Positions 53,536 to 61,000 of a stretch of 64,000 nucleotides of DNA are shown one piece after another. Position 1 is the first letter of the stretch. Every line of letters begins with the position of its first letter. Under the pieces are notes generated by a model that had not been told where the DNA came from, ran no database searches, and saw only the letters and a program-made list of their open reading frames with translations. Source of the stretch: Limisphaera sp. GTDB taxonomy: Bacteria; Verrucomicrobiota; Verrucomicrobiia; Limisphaerales; Limisphaeraceae. The translations under genes were made by a program, and so were the position numbers. The stretch is taken from contig JANWVC010000033.1 in assembly GCA_025057755.1 (NCBI GenBank), forward strand, positions 1 through 64,000, written 5' to 3'.

Positions 53536-56500
53536 ATGAGTGCCGCCGCCTCCTCTGATTCGAACATAGCTCACGCCTCGAATTGCTTTGCAGAGGCGTT
53601 GTATCCAATGGTCCAAGTGGATGCCAATGGGCGCATCCGGGCGATCAATGCTGCCTTCGAGCAGTGGACGGGCTGGTCGGATGCAGAGTTGCGTGGAAAA
53701 GGGGTTGCCACGGTCGTGCAACCTGCGCCTACGCCTCCGCCTTCGCCCGTTCATGGGCCGAGCGCTGAAGGCCACCTCGGGCCACTTTCAGGGGGCACGG
53801 TTCTGGTTCGCACACGTGCCAACCAATTCTTGCTTGCGGAATGGTCCTGGATCCTGTGTGGCGGAAGCAATGGGTGGATGCAATTCCAGCCCGTGTCAGC
53901 TCTGCAAAGCGCCACCGAACAACGAGGAATCGAAGCTGAACGAGCTCGCGTCATTTTGGAGAGCATCGGCGATGCTGTTCTCACGACGGATGCTGCCGGG
54001 CGCGTGGATTACATGAACCCGGCAGCGGAGGCCCTTACTGGCTGGCGTTTGGCAGAAGCTCGAAACCGGCCCGTGGAGGAAGTTTTCCAAATCTTCCATG
54101 AAGAAACCCGGCAACCGGCCGAATCGCCGGTGAGCCGAGTCTTGCGAGAAGGCGTAGTGGTAGGACTTGGAAACCACACGGTCTTACGCCGCAAGGACGG
54201 TCGGGAAATCTCGATCAGTGACGCAGGCGCGCCCATCTGGGATCCACAAGGCCGCTTGAGCGGCGTGGTGCTTGTCTTTCGCGATCAGAGTGCCGAGCGA
54301 AATTGGCAACGGCACCGAGAGGCCGAACGGAATTTGCTGGAGAAACACGCGGCCGGATTGGATCTCCATGTGTGGTTAGAGGATCTTTGCCGGGCATATG
54401 AGAAACTGCACCCAGAAGCGCTCTGTTCACTCTTGTGGGTGCAGGACGGTCGACTCTACACCGCAGCTGCCCCCTCCCTGCCCGAGGGTTACAATCGGGC
54501 CATTCAGGGAGCTCGTATTGGCCCGCAAGCCGGTTCTTGCGGCACAGCCGCGTGGCGCAAGCAGCGGGTGATCGTTTCGGACATTGCCCAGGATCCGCTG
54601 TGGCACGGATGGGCAGAAGTGGCAGCACAGTACGGTCTGGCAGCCTGTTGGTCGTTTCCGATTCTGGACCGACGCGATCAAGTGCTTGGCACATTCGCGG
54701 TGTATTACCGAACAGCGCGCGGTCCTGAGCCGCAAGAGCTCGACACCTTGGAGCGGTGGGCGCGCCTCGCCGGTCTGGTGATCGAACACCAGCGCATGAT
54801 GAAGGAACTGCAGGAAAGAGAAGCGCAACTGGCAGAAGCGCAGGCACGGGCTCACCTTGGTAGTTGGGAATTGAATCTACTGACCGGTCGGGGTCAATGG
54901 TCCGCAGAGATGGCGCGGTTACACGGTTGGCCAGTTGACCAACCCGCTCCCACGATTGAGGAGTTCTTTTGCTTGGTTCACCCAAATGACCAGGAACGCA
55001 TGCGGTCCATTCACCGTCGAATTGCCGAAACTCGGGCACCGTTTGTGGTGGAGTACCGGACCCACCCGGATCGAGGCCCCGTGCGGCACATTCAAGCTCG
55101 CGTGGAGCTGATCCGTAACGCTGAAGGCCAGCCGATGCGCCTGACAGGAACGTCGCTGGACATTACGGACCGCGTGCGGCTGGAAGCTGCTTTGCGACAG
55201 AGCGAGGAGCAATTCCGACGACTTATTACTTTCGCACCGGAGGCCATCGTTTTGCTTGATGTAGCCACCAGCCGGTTTGTGCTTGTGAATCCAGCTGCAG
55301 AACGGCTCTTTAAACTACCCGCCCGCGAATTGCTCCGACGCGGGCCAGCCGAGCTGAGTCCTCCGCTCCAATCGGACGGCCAACCATCGGTGCGCAAGTT
55401 TCATCAGTATGTGGCCTCGGCCCTCGCCGGCGAACTCCCGGTCTTTGAATGGACCTACCGAGATGCCGAGGGGCGAGCTGTCTCGTGTGAGGTGCGTCTG
55501 TTGCGGCTGGAGTTTGACGGTAAAACCGTCGTGCGCGGCAGTATTTTGGACATCACCGAGCGTAAAGTTGCCGAGGAACGGATTCAGAAACTGGCCCGTG
55601 CACACCAGCTGCGGAGCGAGATCAGCCAATTAGTGGTGAGAGAGGCCGACCCCGCCATGCTGTTGGAAAACGTTTGTCGGCGGGCGGTTCAAATGGCGGA
55701 TTTGCAAGCCATGGTCATTGCGCGATGCGGACAGGACGATACGCCCTGCGAAATTCTGGCCATGGCGACGCCCTTGCATTGGGAACTGCCATGGATCCAG
55801 CAAGCCTGTAGGTTGGCTGCGCACAATGCCTCAGGGAACGAGGCACAACGTTTGGATCCGGCCAGCCTGTCGGACAAACTCGGCGTTTCCAAGCTGGATG
55901 CAGAGTGGCTCCGCACCATGGAAATGCATGCCGCGGAATGTTTCCCCATCCGAGAGGAACCGCGCACCAGTTTGTTTCTCTTCGTCTTTGCTCGAGCTCA
56001 TTCCTACTTTGATGCTCAGACACGACAGCTTTTCGCAGACATTGCTTCAGACCTGGCCTTTGCGCTGGAGAGCCACGAGAAAGAACGGCAGCGCCGGGCT
56101 GCCGTGGAACGACTGCGTCAGAATGAGGAACGGTTTCGGCTACTGATCGAGAACGCTTCCGACCTGATTACGGTTCTGGATCGGGAGGGAATCATCCATT
56201 ATCAAAGCCCGTCCGTCACCCGGCTTTTGGGGTACGACCCGACCCATCTGCAGGGAGGATCCGTTTTCGAGTTCGTCCATGAAGCCGATCGAGCAGTCGT
56301 ACAACAGGCTTTGGAACGTGTCGTGACCCAATCGGATCGATTACCCGTGACCGCCACGTTTCGGATTCGGCACGCAAACGACTCCTGGCATGTCTTGGAA
56401 GCCATCGGCCGGTTCGTTCCCGACCTGTTGCCCGGCGGCGGAGTAGTCGTCAATTCTCGGGATATCACAGAAATACGCCAGTTGCAGGAGCAACTTCGGC

Positions 56501-57642
56501 AGGCGCAAAAATTAGAGGCCATCGGGCGCCTGGCAGGTGGTGTAGCTCACGACTTCAACAACATATTGTCCGTCGTGATGATGCAGACCGAGCTAATGGC
56601 CATGGCAGAAAACCTCACTCCGGAAATCAGTGAAGGCGTGGCCCAAATCCGGGCTGCAGCCGAACGAGCCGCGGCATTAACGCGTCAGTTACTCTTATTC
56701 AGCCGCAAACAGGTGATGCAACCGCGTGAGCTGGATCTGAACGATGTCGTCGCCACGCTGGTCAAAATGATCCAACGCATCATTGGGGAGGATATCCATT
56801 TGCAACTCCGATTGCTGCCGCAACCGCTGCTTCTGCGAGCCGACCCCGGCATGCTGGATCAGGTCTTAATGAACCTGGTCGTCAATGCGCGGGATGCCAT
56901 GCCCCAGGGCGGCCGGCTCACGTTGGAGACAGATGCTGTCTGGATCACTGAATCTGGTTCGGGTCTGCCAGCCGACTTGAAACCGGGGCGTTATGCGGTC
57001 CTGCGGGTCAGTGATACCGGCGTAGGCATTCCTCCAGAGCATTTGGACAGAATCTTTGAGCCTTTCTTCACCACTAAGGAGCCGGGCAAGGGCACGGGAC
57101 TGGGTTTATCGACCGTGTTTGGCGTTGCCAAACAGCACGGCGGTACGGTAACGGTCACCAGCACGCCCGGTCAAGGGGCAACATTTGAGGTGTGGTTGCC
57201 TTTACTTGACATGCCGGCTGCCGCGGAAAAGGTCGGAGGCCGCGTTCTGCCGCCGGGCGGCACTGAAACCATTTTGTTGGTCGAGGATGACGAATCCGTG
57301 CGCAACTTAACCCGGGCCATATTAGAGTCAGCCGGTTACAAGGTGCTCACAGCCGCCCATGGTCACGAAGCTTTACAAGTTTGGCAGTCCAGCGGACACG
57401 CTGTCGACTTGGTATTCACCGATCTGGTAATGCCAGGCGGAATCAGCGGACGGGATCTGGCGGCACGATTGCTGGACGAAAAACCCAACTTGTCGGTGGT
57501 TTATTGCACGGGTTACAGCGCAGAGATTGCAGGACGCGAACTCGAATTACAACCTGGTCAGGCGCTTCTTACCAAACCGGCAAGTCCCGTGGAAATCCTG
57601 CAGACCGTGCGGCGCTGCCTCGACGCGCGGCGCCTGTCATAG
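53536..57642 (+). CDS. Hybrid histidine kinase with multiple PAS/GAF domains and C-terminal receiver
   Basis: This 1368-residue protein has no membrane segments, so it probably senses in the cytoplasm. Approximate domains: PAS 15-75, PAS 135-250, GAF 280-420, PAS 435-545, PAS 555-690, GAF-like 700-850, PAS 860-985. The histidine-phosphotransfer helix with [20 protein letters not shown] (His near 1005) follows, then the ATPase ([14 protein letters not shown] near 1115, [31 protein letters not shown]) and a receiver (ILLVEDDESVRNLTRAILES, VFTDLVMPGGISGRD with Asp near 1295). ATG 53536 opens the first PAS region. The single-domain regulator and LuxR regulator nearby are candidate partners. The ligand is unknown. 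Confidence 0.92.
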   Translation: MSAAASSDSNIAHASNCFAEALYPMVQVDANGRIRAINAAFEQWTGWSDAELRGKGVATVVQPAPTPPPSPVHGPSAEGHLGPLSGGTVLVRTRANQFLLAEWSWILCGGSNGWMQFQPVSALQSATEQRGIEAERARVILESIGDAVLTTDAAGRVDYMNPAAEALTGWRLAEARNRPVEEVFQIFHEETRQPAESPVSRVLREGVVVGLGNHTVLRRKDGREISISDAGAPIWDPQGRLSGVVLVFRDQSAERNWQRHREAERNLLEKHAAGLDLHVWLEDLCRAYEKLHPEALCSLLWVQDGRLYTAAAPSLPEGYNRAIQGARIGPQAGSCGTAAWRKQRVIVSDIAQDPLWHGWAEVAAQYGLAACWSFPILDRRDQVLGTFAVYYRTARGPEPQELDTLERWARLAGLVIEHQRMMKELQEREAQLAEAQARAHLGSWELNLLTGRGQWSAEMARLHGWPVDQPAPTIEEFFCLVHPNDQERMRSIHRRIAETRAPFVVEYRTHPDRGPVRHIQARVELIRNAEGQPMRLTGTSLDITDRVRLEAALRQSEEQFRRLITFAPEAIVLLDVATSRFVLVNPAAERLFKLPARELLRRGPAELSPPLQSDGQPSVRKFHQYVASALAGELPVFEWTYRDAEGRAVSCEVRLLRLEFDGKTVVRGSILDITERKVAEERIQKLARAHQLRSEISQLVVREADPAMLLENVCRRAVQMADLQAMVIARCGQDDTPCEILAMATPLHWELPWIQQACRLAAHNASGNEAQRLDPASLSDKLGVSKLDAEWLRTMEMHAAECFPIREEPRTSLFLFVFARAHSYFDAQTRQLFADIASDLAFALESHEKERQRRAAVERLRQNEERFRLLIENASDLITVLDREGIIHYQSPSVTRLLGYDPTHLQGGSVFEFVHEADRAVVQQALERVVTQSDRLPVTATFRIRHANDSWHVLEAIGRFVPDLLPGGGVVVNSRDITEIRQLQEQLRQAQKLEAIGRLAGGVAHDFNNILSVVMMQTELMAMAENLTPEISEGVAQIRAAAERAAALTRQLLLFSRKQVMQPRELDLNDVVATLVKMIQRIIGEDIHLQLRLLPQPLLLRADPGMLDQVLMNLVVNARDAMPQGGRLTLETDAVWITESGSGLPADLKPGRYAVLRVSDTGVGIPPEHLDRIFEPFFTTKEPGKGTGLGLSTVFGVAKQHGGTVTVTSTPGQGATFEVWLPLLDMPAAAEKVGGRVLPPGGTETILLVEDDESVRNLTRAILESAGYKVLTAAHGHEALQVWQSSGHAVDLVFTDLVMPGGISGRDLAARLLDEKPNLSVVYCTGYSAEIAGRELELQPGQALLTKPASPVEILQTVRRCLDARRLS

Positions 57643-57696
57643 ATCTGAATTGAGAGCGATTGGGTAAAGGTCAGTTGAAGCTCAAGCTTTCTAGGG

Positions 57697-57730
57697 TTCT
57701 GACGCCCCCCAAGCAGCGCCGGGGGCAGAA
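57697..57730. terminator. Possible bidirectional terminator between converging genes
   Basis: TTCT (57697-57700) plus GCCCCC (57704-57709) can pair with GGGGGC (57721-57726) plus AGAA (57727-57730), with a three-base bulge. It lies between the convergent kinase and aminotransferase genes. There is no long T-run on either strand, so the call is tentative. Confidence 0.3.
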
Positions 57731-57733
57731 TGC

Positions 57734-58822
57734 TCACAAAGCCTTCAGAGCCTCATCCATGGCGCCAAGCAGCGCCGCCATAGTCTCTTCGGTTTCGTCA
57801 CCCATATTGGACACCCGGAACGTTTTCCCCTTGATTTTCCCATAGCCGCCGTCAATCAGAAAACCGCGTTCTTTGACCAATTGCTGGAATCGAGGCACGT
57901 CAATGACACGGCCCCCTGGTTTGGCTCCGTTGTTAATGCATGTCAATGTGCGGGATTCGAATCCCGGATCAGGGAACAGCGTGAAACCGTGCCGCGTTGC
58001 CCAATCTCGGACCATCTGATTGGTCCGCCGATGCCGCTCAAAACGGGCTTCCAACCCCTCGGCCAGGATCTCGTCCATTTTCGCATCAAGTGCATAGACG
58101 TGGGCAATGCTCGGAGTGCTCGGCGTCATGTTCTGTTCGGCATTTTTCTGAAACTCCAAAAAGTCGAAATAATATCCCCGGTCCGGGATTGTGGCCGCGC
58201 GCTGCAGCGCAGCCTCCGAACACACAAAAACTGTCATGCCCGGCGGCAGGGCGAACGCCTTTTGGGTCCCAGCCAACATCACATCAATTCCCAACTCGTC
58301 AAACGGCAGCTTCACCGCCGACATGGAGCTCACCGTGTCCACGATAAACATCACATCCGGATACTTGCGTTTCAAAGCCGCAATTTCCTGCAAAGGACTC
58401 ATCACGCCTGTGCTGGTCTCGTTATGAATGACAGTCAGTGCGTCGAATTGGCCCGTGGCCAATTTGGCATCCACGGCTTCGGTCCGAATCGGGGAGCCCC
58501 AAGGTACCTGCAGCGGCTCGGCTTCTTTGCCGCAGCGCAGTGCGACGTCATACCATTTGTCAGAAAACGCACCGCACATGCAGGTCAGCACCTTGCGTCG
58601 AACCAGGTTTCGAATGGCGGCCTCCATCACGCCCCAAGCACTCGAAGTGGACAAATAAACCGGCCGACGCGTGTACAAAAGCTGCTGTAACTTTGGTTGC
58701 AACCGTGCGTACAAATCCTTGAATCCTTGGCCGCGATGGCCAATCATCGGTTGGCAAAACGCCCGGAATGTACGCTCACTCACCTCCACCGGGCCCGGTA
58801 TATGCAATTTGACATGTCCCAT
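57734..58822 (-). CDS. Alanine-glyoxylate/serine-pyruvate-type aminotransferase (class V)
   Basis: The 362-residue PLP enzyme starts MGHVKLHIPGPVEVSERTFR and continues MIGHRGQGFKDLYARLQPKL, YLSTSSAWGVMEAAIRNLVR and CGAFSDKWYDVALRCGKEAE. ALTVIHNETSTGVMSPLQEI and MFIVDTVSSMSAVKLPFDEL hold the Asp that contacts the pyridine ring. The PLP Lys lies in VMLAGTQKAFALPPGMTVFV, near residue 188. This class moves amino groups between serine or alanine and glyoxylate or pyruvate; a phosphoserine- or aminoethylphosphonate-like role cannot be excluded. ATG 58822 fits the family start. A long in-frame extension to 59419 overlaps the divergent Rrf2 gene and is rejected. Confidence 0.9.
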   Translation of the reverse strand: MGHVKLHIPGPVEVSERTFRAFCQPMIGHRGQGFKDLYARLQPKLQQLLYTRRPVYLSTSSAWGVMEAAIRNLVRRKVLTCMCGAFSDKWYDVALRCGKEAEPLQVPWGSPIRTEAVDAKLATGQFDALTVIHNETSTGVMSPLQEIAALKRKYPDVMFIVDTVSSMSAVKLPFDELGIDVMLAGTQKAFALPPGMTVFVCSEAALQRAATIPDRGYYFDFLEFQKNAEQNMTPSTPSIAHVYALDAKMDEILAEGLEARFERHRRTNQMVRDWATRHGFTLFPDPGFESRTLTCINNGAKPGGRVIDVPRFQQLVKERGFLIDGGYGKIKGKTFRVSNMGDETEETMAALLGAMDEALKAL

Positions 58823-59068
58823 GGCGGCTCTTTCGATACCGGCTGCCCTTGCTCGACCAGGCAACCTCGAACCCCAGACTTCCACAGCCTCTCGCGCAAG
58901 GCAAGTTCCCGTCAAACCCACCGGCTCTGCAGGCTTACCTGTAATCCAGCAACTGATAGCCCGAAGTCCCCCAGTATGCTGGCTGTTCCACGGTCTGCCC
59001 CTCGATTCCGAGGCTTTATTCGCTGCCTGCGCTTGACGTAGCTGGAGTGAAGCCGTTCCATCCCTAAT

Positions 59069-59524
59069 GTGAAATTGTCCGTTCGTACGGAGTATGCGCT
59101 GCGGGCACTCATGACGCTCGCGGAGGCCCCGGAGCACACTTTGCTGCGTATTCAGGCCATTGCCGAACAACAGCGGATCCCGAAGCGTTTCTTGGAACAA
59201 ATCTTGAATGACCTGCGCAGCGCCGGTTTTGTGGAAAGCCGCCGCGGCGTCAGTGGAGGATACCGTCTGGCGCGGCCGGCGAACAGCATTAGCGTGCGCG
59301 ATGTGGTTGAGCATTTTGAGCCGCTCTCGTTGGCGGGGGCCACAGCCGTCGGGAGCACCCCGCCCGCGCCAGATGCGCCTGAGGAGGCGGTCTTGCGCTC
59401 TGTTTGGGCACAGGCGCAAGCTGCGATGCTTGCCAGCCTTGAGAAATGGAGCCTAGCCAACCTTTGCGAGCAGGCACGCGAATTGCGCCGGTTGCGAGGG
59501 GATCCTATGGACTTTGTGATTTGA
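59069..59524 (+). CDS. Rrf2-family transcriptional regulator lacking Fe-S ligands
   Basis: The 151-residue winged-helix regulator begins (GTG) KLSVRTEYALRALMTLAE and continues LRIQAIAEQQRIPKRFLEQI, LNDLRSAGFVESRRGVSGGY and RLARPANSISVRDVVEHFEP. This is the Rrf2/IscR/CymR DNA-binding domain. IscR-type members bind a [2Fe-2S] cluster through three Cys in the following region; here only one Cys is present (LANLCEQARELR), so a cluster is unlikely and a CymR-like or metabolite-responsive role is more plausible. It is divergent from the aminotransferase gene (246 bases), which it may control. Confidence 0.92.
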   Translation: MKLSVRTEYALRALMTLAEAPEHTLLRIQAIAEQQRIPKRFLEQILNDLRSAGFVESRRGVSGGYRLARPANSISVRDVVEHFEPLSLAGATAVGSTPPAPDAPEEAVLRSVWAQAQAAMLASLEKWSLANLCEQARELRRLRGDPMDFVI

Positions 59525-59665
59525 AGGCTGGATCCAAATCGAGGGAGCCATGGCTTTGCGGACAAGGCACTCTGTGAGATAACCGAGTCCCGTGGATTTC
59601 GCTTATGCAAAGCGTCTTCCCACGAGGACCGTGCATACAACCGTGGGTGTGATGCGGGCCGCCTC

Positions 59666-60547
59666 ATGACACCGCCGAGGGCTAGCACAGAAAACGAATC
59701 CCCTGTGGCATGGATCACGGGCGCCGGCGGATTGATTGGTCACGCCCTGGTGGCCTGTGCCGTCCGAATGTCACTTCCCTGGAAGGTTCGGCCGCTAACC
59801 CGCGCTGATGTGGATCTGACCGACTGGCCTGGCGTGACAAAACTTTACCGAGAGGAACGTCCGGCTCTTATTTTGCATTGCGCCGCTCTCAGCCGCACTC
59901 CGGTTTGTGAGGCGCATCCGGAACTGGCCCGGTTGCATAACATCGAAGTGACCCGACATCTCGTGCACCTGGCTTCCGATGCTTACGTGATCTTTTTTTC
60001 CACCGACCTTGTTTTTGACGGACGCAAAGGCCATTACCGCGAGCACGAGGCAGTCCATCCCCTTAGTGTGTATGCAGAAACCAAGGTGATCGCAGAAGAG
60101 GTGGTTCGTCAGTTGCCTCGACACCTGATTCTTCGGACCTCCCTCAACTTGGGCCGGTCACCTACCGGAGATCGGGCTTTTAATGAACAGTTACGTCGGG
60201 CATGGGCGGCAGGCCACACAACACGATTGTTTGTGGACGAATATCGCAGTCCCATCGCAGCAGACGAAACAGCCCGGCTGGTGTGGACTTTGGTACTCCA
60301 ACAAGCCACTGGCACGCTTCACCTAGCCGGTCGTGATCGGCTGTCCCGTTGGGATCTGGGCCTTTTGCTAGCCTCACATTGGCCGGACATAGATGCCCGG
60401 ATGGAACCTGCCTCGCAAAAGGAGTTTGAAGGGCCACCGCGGCCACCTGATACCTCGTTGGATTGCAGCCGCGCTGAAGGGCTTTTGGGTCAACCCATGC
60501 CATCCTTCCGCACGTGGCTGGGATCGCAATCTCCCAACACGTTGTAG
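59666..60547 (+). CDS. RmlD-like NAD(P)-dependent sugar-nucleotide reductase
   Basis: The 293-residue short-chain dehydrogenase resembles dTDP-4-dehydrorhamnose reductase (RmlD). It has VAWITGAGGLIGHALVACAV (NADP loop), ADVDLTDWPGVTKLYREERP, LILHCAALSRTPVCEAHPEL, VIFFSTDLVFDGRKGHYREH, and the catalytic YAETKVIAEEVVRQLPRHLI with Tyr and Lys. Other dTDP-rhamnose genes are not next to it, so it could act on another sugar or serve an assembly role as in MAT2B-like proteins. ATG 59666 is given; the spacing to the Rrf2 gene is 141 bases, with no clear shared operon. Confidence 0.82.
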   Translation: MTPPRASTENESPVAWITGAGGLIGHALVACAVRMSLPWKVRPLTRADVDLTDWPGVTKLYREERPALILHCAALSRTPVCEAHPELARLHNIEVTRHLVHLASDAYVIFFSTDLVFDGRKGHYREHEAVHPLSVYAETKVIAEEVVRQLPRHLILRTSLNLGRSPTGDRAFNEQLRRAWAAGHTTRLFVDEYRSPIAADETARLVWTLVLQQATGTLHLAGRDRLSRWDLGLLLASHWPDIDARMEPASQKEFEGPPRPPDTSLDCSRAEGLLGQPMPSFRTWLGSQSPNTL

Positions 60548-61000
60548 GACTGCCACGGCAAGAGCCCTGCCGGCCCGCAAACGATCAAAGCAAGCCAACC
60601 TGCTCGCTCATGCAATCCCCCACGCCACGGCGCCATCCCGGATCCAGGGCGCACGGTTGCAAGGAAGCGGCAAGATCCGGACCCGCCTCCTAACTGAAAC
60701 ATCCACGACGTGGCAACGATTCCGCTGCTGCGCACGCCAGGCGCTGATGCAGGTCCTAGCAATCACCCTGCGGTCACTGAAACGATCCTCAGAGACACAA
60801 ACGCTGTCAGGCCACAAGACAGTGCTGTCCGGTTCTGATACGCCCATGCCAACTCCTGACAAAGAACGTCGCGGTCCCAGCCACCGGTCAGCCCAGCATC
60901 AGGAAGCGTAAGGGCGCGACCCCGGGCTTGGTACGGCAGTTTGGTATCAAGCCTGCTTGAGCCGAGTTTTGCGGGACGGCAACAGAAACAGCACCGTTGC
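60548..61000. other. Intergenic stretch without recognisable gene
   Basis: About 450 bases between the RmlD-like gene and the second hybrid kinase. Overlapping frames on both strands lack any motif or ribosome-binding site. The kinase promoter should be here but was not identified. Confidence 0.45.

Noticed and set aside
57951-57966. Perfect 16-base palindrome containing a tRNA-like TTCGAATC
   Set aside because: It lies inside the aminotransferase coding sequence and no tRNA arms can be drawn around it.
58823-59419. In-frame extension of the aminotransferase over the Rrf2 gene
   Set aside because: The extra ~199 residues have no similarity to the family and overlap a clear divergent regulator; the conserved start is ATG 58822.
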